Positions 8,365-20,144 of a DNA stretch of 64,000 nucleotides are shown here, piece by piece. A program made the position numbers and the translations under genes. A model generated the notes under the pieces. That model saw only the letters and a program-made list of their open reading frames with translations. It did not search any database and was not told where the DNA came from. The DNA comes from Curtobacterium sp. MCSS17_007 (lineage in GTDB: Bacteria > Actinomycetota > Actinomycetes > Actinomycetales > Microbacteriaceae). The DNA is taken from assembly GCF_003234175.2 (NCBI RefSeq), contig NZ_CP126257.1:930001-994000 (forward strand). Direction: 5' to 3'. Position 1 is the stretch's first letter; every line of letters starts with the position of its first letter.

Positions 8365-9225
8365 ATGCACGCACGCACCTCCGCCCTGACCTCCGCACGC
8401 ACTCCCGTGCGCCGCACGTCCCGCCGTCCGGTCGTCGTCGGCGGCATCGCAGCAGTCCTCGTCGCCGCGACCGTCGGTCTCGCCGCACCGCAGACCGCCT
8501 CGGCCGCGACCGGCACCGACGAGGGCTGGCTCCGCGTCGGCCACCTCTCCCCGGACACGAAGGGCGTCGACGTCGAACTGACCAGCCTGTCCGGCGGCAA
8601 GAAGGTCTTCGAGCTCGACGACGTCACGTACGGCCAGGTGAGCCCGTACCAGGAGCTCCCGGTCGGTACCTACGTCCTCTCGATGCGGGCCGCCGACGCG
8701 CCGGACTCCACCCCCGTGATCTCGACCGACGTCCAGGTCCAGCAGGGCAACGCGAACACCGTCGTCGCCTACGGAAAGAACGACGACCTGAAGACCACGG
8801 CGTTCACCGACGACCTGCAGCAGCCCGGCGACGGCAAGGCGAAGCTCCGGCTCGTGCAGGCAGCGACCACTGCGAAGGAGGTCGACGTCAGCACCACCGA
8901 CGGCACCGCCATCGCCGAGGACGCCGCCTTCGGCACCGCGACGCAGTACGCCACGGTCGGCGCCGGCAAGTGGTCGCTCGACGTCTCCGGCAGCGGTCAG
9001 CGCGGTACGGCCGACGTCGACCTGGCCGGCAACACCGTCTCGACGCTCTTCGTGCTCGACGACAGCAAGGGCGACCTGACCGTCGTCCCGGTCACCGACG
9101 CGGCCGCCACGGCAGCGACCCCGGCCGGCGGCGTCCAGACCGGTGGCGGCGGCGCAGCCGCCGACCGCCCGTTCACCGAGTTCACGCACGCGGTCGTCGC
9201 GGCGTTCCGCTCGCTGTTCCGCTGA
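8365..9225 (+). CDS. Secreted DUF4397 domain protein
   Basis: A 286-residue exported protein. A twin-Arg-containing signal (RRTSRRPVVVGGIAAVLVAATVG) ends at about QTASA-AT. The mature part has the DUF4397 pattern WLRVGHLSPDTKGVDVELT...YQELPVGTYVLSMR, then a second beta-rich half. A Gly/Ala linker (TGGGGAAAD) leads to a short amphipathic C-terminus, AVVAAFRSLFR. No LPxTG motif is present. DUF4397 proteins frequently neighbour class F sortases in actinobacteria, as here. Function is unknown; a cell-surface role is likely. ATG 8365 follows GAAGGAG, while the longer upstream frame reads through the CACCAG repeat and has poor signals. Confidence 0.87.
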   Translation: MHARTSALTSARTPVRRTSRRPVVVGGIAAVLVAATVGLAAPQTASAATGTDEGWLRVGHLSPDTKGVDVELTSLSGGKKVFELDDVTYGQVSPYQELPVGTYVLSMRAADAPDSTPVISTDVQVQQGNANTVVAYGKNDDLKTTAFTDDLQQPGDGKAKLRLVQAATTAKEVDVSTTDGTAIAEDAAFGTATQYATVGAGKWSLDVSGSGQRGTADVDLAGNTVSTLFVLDDSKGDLTVVPVTDAAATAATPAGGVQTGGGGAAADRPFTEFTHAVVAAFRSLFR

Positions 9226-9235
9226 CCGACGGCCG

Positions 9236-9259
9236 CCGACGGGTCGCGTGACCCGTCGG
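9236..9259. terminator. Terminator after the DUF4397 gene
   Basis: Ten-bp perfect stem CCGACGGGTC (9236-9245) with a GCGT tetraloop, 11 nt after the stop. A second, looser pairing (GGAGGCGCGGA at 9269 with TCCGCGCCTCC at 9306) follows before the GH8 gene. Confidence 0.65.
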
Positions 9260-9354
9260 GCCCGGCCTGGAGGCGCGGATCACCGCAGCCGGTCCGCCCA
9301 CGTGGTCCGCGCCTCCCGTCCGACCGTCCCCGACCACCCGGAAGAGGTGCCGGC

Positions 9355-10506
9355 ATGACCCGCAGGACCTGGATCCCCATCACCGCCGCGGCGGCGCTCG
9401 TCGTCGCCGTGGGCGTCGCCCTCGTCGCAGTCCGCCCCTGGAGCGACCGCGCTCCGCTGACGGGTGCCACCTCGAGCGCGACCTCGTCGCCAGCTCCGGA
9501 CGTCGACCGCAGCGCGGCGCAGCTCCGCACGGACTTCCTCGACGACTACGTGCAGGACGGTCGCGTCGTCCGCACCGACCAGGGCGGCGACACCGTCAGC
9601 GAGGGTCAGGCCTACGGCCTGCTCATCGCGTACGCCAGCGACGACCGGAAGACCTTCGGCGAGATCTGGTCGTGGACGAAGCGGCACCTGCTCACCGACG
9701 ACGACCTGCTCGCCTGGCGGTGGACGCCGGAGGACGGGGTCGCCGACGAGCAGTCCGCGAGCGACGCCGACCTCGACGCCGCCCGGGCCCTCGTGCTCGC
9801 GGGGGAGCGTTGGGACGACGAGCGGTACACGGCGGCCGGCAAGGCCGTGGCGTCCGCGATCCTCGAGCACGAGACCGCGACGACCGACCTCGGCACGATC
9901 CTGCTGCCCGGCCCGTGGGCGGACAGCGAGCCGTACCGGTACAACGCCTCGTACGCGTCGCCTGCTGCGTTCCGGATCCTCGAGCGGGCCACGGGTGACC
10001 GGCGGTGGACCGAGCTCGAGCGGGGTTCGTCGGCCGCGACCGCCGCCGTGCTCGACGAGAGCGACCTGCCGAGCGACTGGTCGCAGGTGCATGCGGACGG
10101 CTCCGTCGACCCGATGCCGGCGACGGGCGACCAGGGGAGCGTCGTCTACGGGTGGGAGGCCATGCGCCTGCCGCTGCGCTACGCCGAGGCCTGCTCCGCG
10201 GACGACCGTGCGCTCGCCGGCTCCGTCGCGCCGACCCTCGCGCGGAGCACGCAGCTTGCGGCGCAGCTCGACCTCGGCGGGACGGCCGTGACCGGGGACA
10301 CGAGTGGGCTGGCCTACGCGGCCCGCGCAGCCGCGGAGCACGCTGCTGGGTCGTCCTCGGCCGCCGCCGCCGACCTGCGCCGGATGGACCGGACGGCGGC
10401 GACCACGCCGACCTACTACGGCGACGCGTGGGCGGCGCTCGGCGCGACCATGCTCACGTCGGACGTCCTCGGTGGCTGCGCGACCGACGCAGGAGGTGCC
10501 TCGTGA
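9355..10506 (+). CDS. Glycoside hydrolase family 8 (beta-1,4-glucanase-like)
   Basis: A 383-residue secreted or membrane-anchored protein with an N-terminal hydrophobic helix (residues 8-26) and no obvious cleavage site. The (alpha/alpha)6-barrel motifs of GH8 are present: VSEGQAYGLL with the general acid Glu83, and ASDADLDAARAL (about 135-146) with the expected acidic base. Length matches bacterial cellulose-locus GH8 enzymes (BcsZ-like), which trim nascent beta-glucan. ATG 9355 lies after AAGAGGTGCCGGC, and the sortase gene overlaps its stop by GTGA. Context suggests it edits the polymer made by the GT2 enzyme upstream. Confidence 0.88.
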   Translation: MTRRTWIPITAAAALVVAVGVALVAVRPWSDRAPLTGATSSATSSPAPDVDRSAAQLRTDFLDDYVQDGRVVRTDQGGDTVSEGQAYGLLIAYASDDRKTFGEIWSWTKRHLLTDDDLLAWRWTPEDGVADEQSASDADLDAARALVLAGERWDDERYTAAGKAVASAILEHETATTDLGTILLPGPWADSEPYRYNASYASPAAFRILERATGDRRWTELERGSSAATAAVLDESDLPSDWSQVHADGSVDPMPATGDQGSVVYGWEAMRLPLRYAEACSADDRALAGSVAPTLARSTQLAAQLDLGGTAVTGDTSGLAYAARAAAEHAAGSSSAAAADLRRMDRTAATTPTYYGDAWAALGATMLTSDVLGGCATDAGGAS

Positions 10507-11216
10507 CCGGGCGCCGAGCCGCGACCGGACCGACCCGCTGGTGGTCCGGCCGCCGTGGCGCGGTCGTCGGCGGGGTGCTCGCGGCGGCGCTGGTCGGCGG
10601 CGGCATCGCCGGGGTGGCCGTCGCGACCACGGGGAACGACGGCGGTGTGCCGCGATCCGCGGCGAGCAGCGGTGCGTCCGCGACGACCGACCCGGGTGCG
10701 GCGGCGAACGGCTCCGGGGCCGGTGACACGTCGGGGTTCCAGGACCCGGCAGCCCCGGCGACCCGCTCGACGGCGACACCGGTACGGGTGGAGATCCCGG
10801 CGATCGGGGTGTCCTCCGGTCTCGAGGACCTCGGCCGCGGTGCCGCGGGGGAGCTCGACCCGCCGAAGGACTGGGACAGCGCCGGGTGGTTCGCCGACGG
10901 CATCGTGCCGGGGCAGGTGGGACCGGCCGTCATCGCCGGTCACGTCGACAGCCCCACGAGCGCCGCGGTGTTCTTCCGCCTCGACGAACTCGTGGCCGGT
11001 GACGAGGTGCACGTCGACATGTCCGACGGCAGCACCAGGACCTTCACGGTCGAGCGCTCGGAGCGCGCCGCGAAGTCGGCGTTCCCGACGAGCGACGTCT
11101 ACGGCAGTGCGCCCACACCGCAGCTCCGGCTGATCACCTGCGACGGCACGTTCGACACCGCCACCGGGCACTACACAGACAATCTGATCGTGTTCGCAGA
11201 CCTCTCGTCGGACTGA
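10503..11216 (+). CDS. Class F sortase
   Basis: A 237-residue protein with an N-terminal membrane anchor (residues 18-42), a Gly/Ser/Thr-rich spacer and a sortase barrel from about 93. The catalytic His147 is in VIAGHVDS and Cys213 in LRLITCDG, with the class F ending HYTDNLIVFA. I see no Arg after Cys213, although sortases use an Arg near the active site; Arg209, just before the Cys, is the nearest candidate. The GTG start overlaps the stop of the GH8 gene. No LPxTG substrate is obvious in this window. It probably attaches a protein or glycan-associated product to the cell wall. Confidence 0.88.
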   Translation: MTGRRAATGPTRWWSGRRGAVVGGVLAAALVGGGIAGVAVATTGNDGGVPRSAASSGASATTDPGAAANGSGAGDTSGFQDPAAPATRSTATPVRVEIPAIGVSSGLEDLGRGAAGELDPPKDWDSAGWFADGIVPGQVGPAVIAGHVDSPTSAAVFFRLDELVAGDEVHVDMSDGSTRTFTVERSERAAKSAFPTSDVYGSAPTPQLRLITCDGTFDTATGHYTDNLIVFADLSSD

Positions 11217-11262
11217 CGCAGGAGCGACCCGATACCCTTCGATGCGAAGCACAAGGAGCACC

Positions 11263-12057
11263 ATGAGCACGTCCCTGGTCATCATCCCGACCTACGACGA
11301 GGCGGAGAACGTCCGCCCGATCGTCGCCCGCACCCTGGCTGCCACCGACGACAGCGTCCACGTCCTCGTCGTGGACGACAACTCACCGGACGGTACCGGT
11401 GACATCGCCGACGCGATCGCCCGTGAGACCGACCGGGTCCACGTGATGCACCGAACGGTCAAGGACGGCCTCGGCGGCGCGTACCTCGCCGGCTTCGCCT
11501 GGGGTCTCGAGCACGGCTACGACAAGCTCGTCGAGATGGACGCCGACGGCTCGCACCACCCGGAGTACCTGCCGTGGATGCTCCAGCTGGCCGACTCCAA
11601 CGACCTCGTGCTCGGCTCCCGCTGGATCAAGGGCGGCGAGGTCGAGAACTGGCCGTGGTACCGCGAGCTGCTGTCGCGCGGCGGCAACCTCTACACGCGC
11701 TTGGCCCTCGGCATCGCCGTCCGAGACGCGACCGGTGGCTTCCGTGTCTTCACGTCCGAGGCCTTCGAGCGGATCGACCTCGCCGGGGTCGCGTCCAAGG
11801 GCTACTGCTTCCAGGTCGACCTGTGCTGGCGCGCCCTCGAGGCCGGACTCCGGGTCGTCGAGACGCCCATCACGTTCACGGAGCGCGAGTTCGGTGTCTC
11901 GAAGATGAGCGGCAACATCGTCCGCGAGAGCCTGACCCTGGTCACGAAGTGGGGCGTCGACCGTCGACTGCGTGACCTCCGCTCCCTCGTGAAGGACCAC
12001 CGCCGTCTGCCCTCGGTCCGCAAGAACGCGCACGCCGTGGGAGACCAGTCGGCCTAG
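11263..12057 (+). CDS. Polyprenol-phosphate mannose synthase (Dpm1/Ppm1-like GT2)
   Basis: A 264-residue soluble GT2 enzyme. Motifs include VIIPTYDEAENV, VVDDNSPDGTGD, the DxD-like EMDADGSHHPEYLP, DATGGFRVF and FTEREFGVSKMSG, all characteristic of dolichol- or polyprenol-phosphate mannosyltransferases. The reaction moves mannose from GDP-mannose to polyprenyl phosphate at the inner face of the membrane. Lacking transmembrane helices, it would need a separate anchor; the upstream GtrA protein is a candidate. ATG 11263 follows AAGGAG. It closes the glycan locus and is followed by a bidirectional terminator shared with the convergent tre operon. Its product may feed the GT39 enzyme. Confidence 0.92.
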   Translation: MSTSLVIIPTYDEAENVRPIVARTLAATDDSVHVLVVDDNSPDGTGDIADAIARETDRVHVMHRTVKDGLGGAYLAGFAWGLEHGYDKLVEMDADGSHHPEYLPWMLQLADSNDLVLGSRWIKGGEVENWPWYRELLSRGGNLYTRLALGIAVRDATGGFRVFTSEAFERIDLAGVASKGYCFQVDLCWRALEAGLRVVETPITFTEREFGVSKMSGNIVRESLTLVTKWGVDRRLRDLRSLVKDHRRLPSVRKNAHAVGDQSA

Positions 12058-12107
12058 CCGAGCTGCGCTGTGCCCGGTCGCGCTCTGCGTCGATCCGGCC
12101 CGCGAAC

Positions 12108-12146
12108 GCGACAGTCCCCCGTGGGAGTTCCACGGGGGACTGTCGC
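12108..12146. terminator. Bidirectional terminator between the glycan locus and the tre operon
   Basis: Perfect 17-bp stem GCGACAGTCCCCCGTGG (12108-12124) and complement (12130-12146) with a 5-nt loop, positioned between convergent genes ending at 12057 and 12175. Confidence 0.85.
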
Positions 12147-12174
12147 ATCGACGGATCGGTCGCGAGGACGTCCG

Positions 12175-13929
12175 TCAGCGCAGGACGACCACGCCGCGGG
12201 ACGCGAACCGGACGACGCCGGCCTCGACGGTCGCCTCGCCGAAGCGGTAGAGCTCCTCGCCGGTGGCGTCCGGCACGGCGACCTCGGCCGCGTCGTCGGC
12301 GAAGTTCACCACGACGTGGACCGGCGCTGCGTCCGGGCCGAGCAGGCCCCGCGTGAGCACGAGCCAGCGGTCGTCCTCGTCGAACCGCACGGCGTTCGCC
12401 TCGTAGCGGTGGTCGACGAAGGCCTGCTCGGTGCGACGCAGTGCGACGAGCACCCGGTAGGCACGCAGGATCCGCGCACCCCGCTCCGAGGTCACATCGG
12501 CCCAGTCGAGCTTCGAGTTCGCGAACGTCGACGGGTCCTGCGGATCGGGCACGACCGACTCGTCCCAGCCGTGCTCGGCGAACTCGGCGATGCGGCCCTT
12601 CGCCGTGATCTCGCCGAGTGCCTTCTCGGGGTGCGAGGTGAAGAACTGCCACGGGGTCGTCGCTGCGAACTCCTCGCCCATGAAGAGCATCGGCGTGAAC
12701 GGACCGAGCAGCGTCAGCGCAGCGGCGATGACGAGCGATTCGTCGTCCAGCGTCGCTGCGAGCCGGTCGCCGGCGGCACGGTTACCGATCTGGTCGTGGT
12801 TCTGGTTCGCCACCACGAGCGCCGTCGCCGGTGAGGTCCCGCGGTCGATCGGGCGACCGTGCCGCTTCCCCCGGAAGGACGACCACGTGCCGTCGTGGAA
12901 GAAGCCGTGATCGAGCACCTTGGCCAGCGCCGACAGCGGGGCGAAGTCGGCGTAGTAGCCGTTCGTCTCACCGGTGACCGCGACGTGGACGGCGTGGTGG
13001 AAGTCGTCCGACCACTGTCCGGTCAGGCCGTAGCCGGAGGCCTCCTGCGGACGGAACATGACCGGGTCGTTCAGGTCCGACTCGGCGATGAGCGACAGCG
13101 GGCGCCCCACGAACTCCGAGTACGCCTCGGTCTCGGAGGCCATCGCCTGCAACACGTGCGGCCGCGTCGTGTCACGGATGGCGTGCACCGCGTCGAGGCG
13201 GAGGCCGTCCACGTGATGGTCGCGGAACCACATGCGCACGTTGTCGAGCACGTACCGACGGACCTCGGGGTGCTCGACGTTGACCGAGTCCCCCCAGGTG
13301 TTGCCGAGGCCCTGCAGCAGGTACGGACCGTAGAGCGGCAGGTAGTTGCCGCTCGGACCGAGGTGGTTGTACACGACGTCCTGGATGACCCCGAGTCCCA
13401 GCGCGTGGGCGGTGTCGACGAAACGGTCGTAGGCGTCCGGTCCACCGTAGGGGTGGTGCACGGCGAACCAGCCGACGCCGTCGTACCCCCAGTTCCACTC
13501 GCCGTTGACGGCGTTCACGGGCAGGAGCTCGACGAACTCGACACCGAGTTCGACCAGGTGGTCGAGCTTCGCGGCGGCCGCGTCGAGCGTGCCCTCGGGC
13601 GTGTAGGTGCCGATGTGCATCTCGTAGATGACGGCACCGCGGGCGGGACGGCCGGTCCACGACTCGTCGGTCCAGGCGAACCGTTCCGGGTCGACCACCT
13701 CGGAGGTGCCGTGCACCCCGTCCGGCTGGTACCGGCTGCGGGGGTCGGGCCGGACGTCCTCGTCGTCGTCGATCCGGAAGCCGTAGCGGGCGCCGACGAC
13801 CGGGGTCACCTCGTCGGTGCTCCACCAGTCGTCGTCGCCGCGGGTCAGCGGGTACTCGACGTCGTCGACGACCAGGCGCACGCGCTCCGGGTTCGGCGCC
13901 CAGACGGCGTAGCGGGCGGGAACGGTCAT
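12175..13929 (-). CDS. treZ: Malto-oligosyltrehalose trehalohydrolase
   Basis: A 584-residue GH13 enzyme that releases trehalose from maltooligosyltrehalose. An N-terminal CBM48-like domain ([15 protein letters not shown]) is followed by the barrel with [14 protein letters not shown], the nucleophile region [12 protein letters not shown], the acid region LIAESDLND and [10 protein letters not shown]. Length is normal for TreZ. The ATG at 13929 overlaps the treY stop (ATGA), so the open frame continuing upstream is only a shadow across treY. It is the last gene of the glgX-treY-treZ operon and feeds the TreY-TreZ route from glycogen to trehalose, used for osmotic and desiccation protection. Confidence 0.97.
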   Translation of the reverse strand: MTVPARYAVWAPNPERVRLVVDDVEYPLTRGDDDWWSTDEVTPVVGARYGFRIDDDEDVRPDPRSRYQPDGVHGTSEVVDPERFAWTDESWTGRPARGAVIYEMHIGTYTPEGTLDAAAAKLDHLVELGVEFVELLPVNAVNGEWNWGYDGVGWFAVHHPYGGPDAYDRFVDTAHALGLGVIQDVVYNHLGPSGNYLPLYGPYLLQGLGNTWGDSVNVEHPEVRRYVLDNVRMWFRDHHVDGLRLDAVHAIRDTTRPHVLQAMASETEAYSEFVGRPLSLIAESDLNDPVMFRPQEASGYGLTGQWSDDFHHAVHVAVTGETNGYYADFAPLSALAKVLDHGFFHDGTWSSFRGKRHGRPIDRGTSPATALVVANQNHDQIGNRAAGDRLAATLDDESLVIAAALTLLGPFTPMLFMGEEFAATTPWQFFTSHPEKALGEITAKGRIAEFAEHGWDESVVPDPQDPSTFANSKLDWADVTSERGARILRAYRVLVALRRTEQAFVDHRYEANAVRFDEDDRWLVLTRGLLGPDAAPVHVVVNFADDAAEVAVPDATGEELYRFGEATVEAGVVRFASRGVVVLR

Positions 13930-16372
13930 GCGTGACCCTCCAGGATCTCGATCTCGGCCTGCTGGTCGGAGACGGCGGCGCCGTCGGACCCAGCGGCGGG
14001 GGCCTTCGTGTGCTCGGACGACGCGGCCGCGTCGCTCGGGGTGGTGCTGTCCGCGAGTCCGGCCGGCACGAGCAGGGCCACCGGCAGGTCGGCGAGCAGC
14101 TCGGCGAGCGCAATGCCGCGGGACGCCGGGAAGCGGCGACCGGTGAGCAGGTCGACGCGCTCGAGCGGCACCGGGTGGACGAGCGTGTCGCCCCACCCGC
14201 CGACCCGCTCGAGGCCGACGGGCAGTCGGGTGGCGACCGTCACCGCTCCGCCGCGGTCGAAGGCGAGGACGTGGTCGGCGGCGCTGCCCGTCGCCTCGAG
14301 GCCGAGGTACCGCGTGAACAGCTCCGGGTGGTCGCGACGCAGGCGGAGGGCACGGCTGACGACCAGCAGCTTGGCGGCGCCGTCGAGCCCGACCGCGGGG
14401 AGTCGCTCGGGGCCGTCGTCGTCCGGGCCGTCGAGCGTGGCGAGGACGTGGCGCAGCTCCGCGTAGTCGACCGGGCGGCGGTTGTCCGGGTCGACGAGCG
14501 AACGGTCCCAGAACTCGGTGCCCTGGTAGACGTCGGGGACGCCCGGCATGGTGAGCTGCACGAGCTTCTGCGCCAGGCCGTTGGACCACCCGGCGGCGTC
14601 CACGACCTGGTCGAGCTCGTCGAGCACGGCCACGACCCGCCGGTCGTCGAAGGACGCGTCGACCAGGGCGTGCATCTGCTCCTCGAACGCCTCGTCCGGC
14701 TCGGTCCACGTCGTGCTGTCCCCGGCCTCGCGCGAGGCCTTCTCGGCGTAGGCGTGCAGGCGCTCGCGGCTCGCGGGGCGGGCTCCGACGATCGCCTGCC
14801 AGAGCAGGTCGGCCAGGACGGCGTCGTCCAGCGGTGCCAGCGACTGCAGGCGGTCCAGCGTGGTGCTCCACTCGGAGCCGAGTTCGGCCAGCACGCTGAT
14901 CCGCGCACGGGTGTCCTCGCTGCGCTTCGTGTCGTGCGTGGTGAGCGTCGTCATGGTGTGCGGCCAGCTGCCCTGACGGTCGCGCTGCGCCTGGTGGAAG
15001 GCCTCGACGGAGACGGCGAAGACGCTGGGGTCGGCGCCGACCTCGCTCAGCGTGGTCAGGCGCGAGGTGCGGTAGAACGCGGTGTCCTCGACGCCCTTCG
15101 CCATCACCATGCCCGAGGTCTGCTGCAGACGGACGGCCGCGGCGTGGCCGGGGTCGACGAGCGCGGGTGCGATCCGGTCGATGACGTCGTCGAGGTCGGG
15201 TCGGGTCCCTGCGGCACGCTCGAGCGCGTCGATGAGGTGGTGGACGCCCTCGGGCAGGTACGTGCGGTAGACCTCGAAGGAGGCGACGATCTCGGCCACG
15301 GCGTCGACGATGCGGTCCTCGGGGACGTCCGGCGCGACCGGGGTCAGGAGTCGGGCGAGGCGCCGGACCTCGCTGCCGAGGATCCCGTCCGCGATCCCGC
15401 GCCGGGTGTCGTGCGTCAGTCGCTGCCAGTCGGTCGGCTCGGCGCCGGACGCCGCGGTGAGCGGCTCCTCGCCGGCGGGATCGACGAGCACCCGGTCGAG
15501 CACGGCGAGGGCGTCGTACCCGGTCGTGCCGTCGACGGGCCAGGAGGACGGCAGCTGCTCGCCCGGCTCGAGGATCTTCTCGACGAGGGTGTACGCGCCA
15601 CCGGTCAGCTCGTGCAGGTCCTGCAGGTACCCGGCGGGGTCGTAGAGGCCGTCCGGGTGGTCGATCCGCAGGCCGTCCACGAGGCCGTCGCGGAACCAGG
15701 CGCCGATCGTGGCGTGGGAGGACGCGAAGACCTCGGGTTCCTCGACCCGGATCGCCGCGAGGGTGTTCACCGCGAAGAAGCGGCGGTAGTTGAGGTCGCG
15801 GTCCGCACGCGTCCAGTGCACGAACTCGTAGTGCTGTCGGGCGTGCACGGTCGCGACGTCGTCGCCGTCCTGCACCGTCCCCTCGGCGGTCGGGTACGCG
15901 GTGTCGCCGACGTACAGCCTGCCGTCGCGCAGTTCGACCGCGTCGAGCAGGCGGTCGTCGAGCACCGGGACCAGGACGCGACCGTCGCCGGCCTCCCAGT
16001 CGACGTCGAACGCCCAGGCGACCGGTGAACCCTGACCGGACTCGAGCAGCGACCACCACCACGGGTTCGCCTCGGGGGTGGCGACACCGACGTGGTTCGG
16101 CACGATGTCGACGAGCACGCCGAGACCGGCCGCGTGCGCGGCCTCGGCCAGGGCACGGAGCGCGGCGTCGCCACCGCGCTCGGTGTCGACGTGCGAGTGG
16201 TCGACGACGTCGTAGCCGTGCTGCGATCCGGGTTCGGCCTGCAGCACAGGGGAGAGGTAGACCCAGTCCGCGCCGAGGGTGCGGATGTGGTCGACCACGC
16301 CCTGGGCGGACGCGAGGTCGAAGTCGGCGGTGACCTGTAGTCGGTAGGTGGACGTGGGGACGCGTCGTGCGG

Positions 16373-16376
<4 letters not shown>
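13926..16376 (-). CDS. treY: Malto-oligosyltrehalose synthase
   Basis: An 816-residue GH13 intramolecular transglycosylase that converts the reducing end of maltooligosaccharides to a trehalosyl unit. Recognisable pieces are [62 protein letters not shown] and the C-terminal [23 protein letters not shown]. The start chosen is GTG 16376, giving [15 protein letters not shown]; it overlaps the glgX stop as GTGA. Some open frame continues further upstream through the glgX tail but has no family match. Translation coupling on both sides suggests tight stoichiometry with GlgX and TreZ. Confidence 0.96.
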
Positions 16377-18766
<2,390 letters not shown>

Positions 18767-18894
18767 ACGGTCCTCCAGGTGTGGGTTCCGCCAAGGTATC
18801 GGCGCGGGCTGCCCGCGTCCGCAGACAACCCGCAGCAGTGGACGGATCCCGAGCGAGGCGCCCTGTGGAGGGAGCGCCGAGTAGCCTCGCGCGC

Positions 18895-19224
18895 ATGGCC
18901 AACATCGTGAGTCAGATCGCAGACAAGGTGCGCCCGGTGGGCGTCTCGACGAACTACGGCGAGCCGGTCGAGGTCGGGGACCAGACGCTCATCCCGGTCT
19001 CCATCGGTTGGTTCGGCTTCGGTGCCGGAGGAGACGGCGACGACAGCGGCGCGGGTGGCGGTGGTGGCGGCGGTGCGTCCATCCCGGTGGGTGCCTACGT
19101 GCGCCGTCCCGGTCAGGACCTGCAGTTCGAGCCGAACCTCATCTCGCTGCTCGCGGTGAGCATCCCGACCATCTGGGTGACGGGCAAGGCGCTCAGCAAG
19201 GTGATCCGCGCCCTCAAGAAGTGA
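18895..19224 (+). CDS. YtfJ/GerW-like small protein
   Basis: A 109-residue protein with DKVRPVGVSTNYGEPVEVGDQTLIPVS, the N-terminal signature of the YtfJ/GerW family, then a glycine-rich segment (GDDSGAGGGGGGG) and a C-terminal half ending in a hydrophobic IPTIWVTGKALSKVI. The family was named from spore formers but is widespread in non-sporulating actinobacteria, where its role is unknown. ATG 18895 gives the canonical start; the frame opens earlier without a match. It is monocistronic, with a terminator at 19231. Confidence 0.8.
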   Translation: MANIVSQIADKVRPVGVSTNYGEPVEVGDQTLIPVSIGWFGFGAGGDGDDSGAGGGGGGGASIPVGAYVRRPGQDLQFEPNLISLLAVSIPTIWVTGKALSKVIRALKK

Positions 19225-19230
19225 CCCACC

Positions 19231-19272
19231 GGACGGGAGGCCCGTGGCGACGCCGCCACGGGCCTCCCGTCC
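19231..19272. terminator. Terminator built on the GACGGGAGGC palindrome
   Basis: Nineteen-bp perfect stem (GGACGGGAGGCCCGTGGCG at 19231-19249 and complement at 19254-19272) with a 4-nt loop, 6 nt after the YtfJ-like stop. Confidence 0.85.
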
Positions 19273-19294
19273 GTCACGCGGTCACGACCGCGTC

Positions 19295-19300
19295 TAGACT
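19295..19300 (+). promoter_or_regulatory. -10 box of the thiamine transporter operon
   Basis: TAGACT, 11 nt before the TPP aptamer, placed to begin transcription just ahead of it. No clear -35 is visible at 17 bp. Confidence 0.5.
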
Positions 19301-19310
19301 GCTGCCACAC

Positions 19311-19400
19311 ACACGGGAGTCCGGGACCGCCGGGCTGAGAGGGAGCGAACGGCGCTCCGACCGTCGAACCTGATCCGGGTCATGCCGGCGCAGGGAGGAG
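19311..19400 (+). ncRNA. TPP riboswitch (THI element)
   Basis: The conserved pieces of the thiamine pyrophosphate aptamer are in order: CGGGAGTCC, GGGCTGAGAGGG (19332-19343), CGAACCTGATCCGGGTCATG (19365-19384) and the closing CCGGCGCAGGGAGGAG. The 3' side of the closing helix contains or abuts the GGAGGAG ribosome binding site of ykoE. This suggests translational repression when TPP is bound. I see no separate terminator hairpin between the aptamer and the start codon. Confidence 0.95.
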
Positions 19401-19409
19401 TCAGCAACG

Positions 19410-20144
19410 ATGCCTGCAACCATGCAGTCCGCAGTACCGTCCACCGCCCCGAAGCGCTCCCTGCGCTGGCGGGTCGTCGACATCGTCGTCGCGAGCGTGC
19501 TCGCCGTCGCGATCGGTGTCGTCTTCAAGCTCTGGGAGTTCGGCTACGAGCCGATCAGCACCGTCGCAGGCCTGGTCCTGCCCGGGACGCAGGCGCTCTT
19601 CGGCGGGGTCTGGCTGCTCGCCGGCCCGGTCGTCGCGATCGTCGTCCGGAAGCCCGGTGCCGCCCTCTACGCCGAGATGGTCGCCGCCAGCGTCGAGGCG
19701 CTGCTCGGTACCCAGTGGGGCTGGCTGACGCTCGAGGCCGGCCTCGTGCAGGGCCTCGGCGCCGAGCTCGTCCTCGCACTGTTCCTGTACCGGGCGTACC
19801 GGCTGCCGGTCGTCGTGCTCGCCGGGGCCGCCGCCGGGCTCGCCCTCGGCATCAACGACACCGTGCTCTGGTACCCGGGGCTCGACGCGGCGTTCAAGAC
19901 CGTCTACGTCGTGTCCGCCGTGGTGTCCGGCGCCGTGATCGCCGGGCTCGGTTCCTGGCTGCTCGTGCGGGCGCTCGCCGCGACCGGTGTGCTGTCCTCG
20001 TTCGCCGCGGGGCGTGAGCACGCTCGACGCTCGACGGGGTCCACCGGGCAGGAGTCGACGGCCTCGACCGGCGTGACCGCTCCGGTCGACGGAGCGCAGT
20101 CCGGCCCCGCTCCGGCCGAGCGCGGGTCCCGCGCCGCCCGGTGA
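19410..20144 (+). CDS. ykoE: Thiamine/HMP ECF transporter S component YkoE
   Basis: A 244-residue membrane protein with five to six hydrophobic segments (VVDIVVASVLAVAIGVVF to IAGLGSWLLVRAL) and FKLWEFGYEPISTVAGLVLPGTQALFGGVWL, typical of YkoE substrate-binding subunits. The last 50 residues are a Ser/Thr/Gly-rich cytoplasmic tail. It captures thiamine or its pyrimidine precursor and partners with YkoD and YkoC. It is the first gene after the TPP riboswitch; the start at 19410 is 10 nt from GGAGGAG. It overlaps ykoD by GTGA. Confidence 0.95.
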   Translation: MPATMQSAVPSTAPKRSLRWRVVDIVVASVLAVAIGVVFKLWEFGYEPISTVAGLVLPGTQALFGGVWLLAGPVVAIVVRKPGAALYAEMVAASVEALLGTQWGWLTLEAGLVQGLGAELVLALFLYRAYRLPVVVLAGAAAGLALGINDTVLWYPGLDAAFKTVYVVSAVVSGAVIAGLGSWLLVRALAATGVLSSFAAGREHARRSTGSTGQESTASTGVTAPVDGAQSGPAPAERGSRAAR

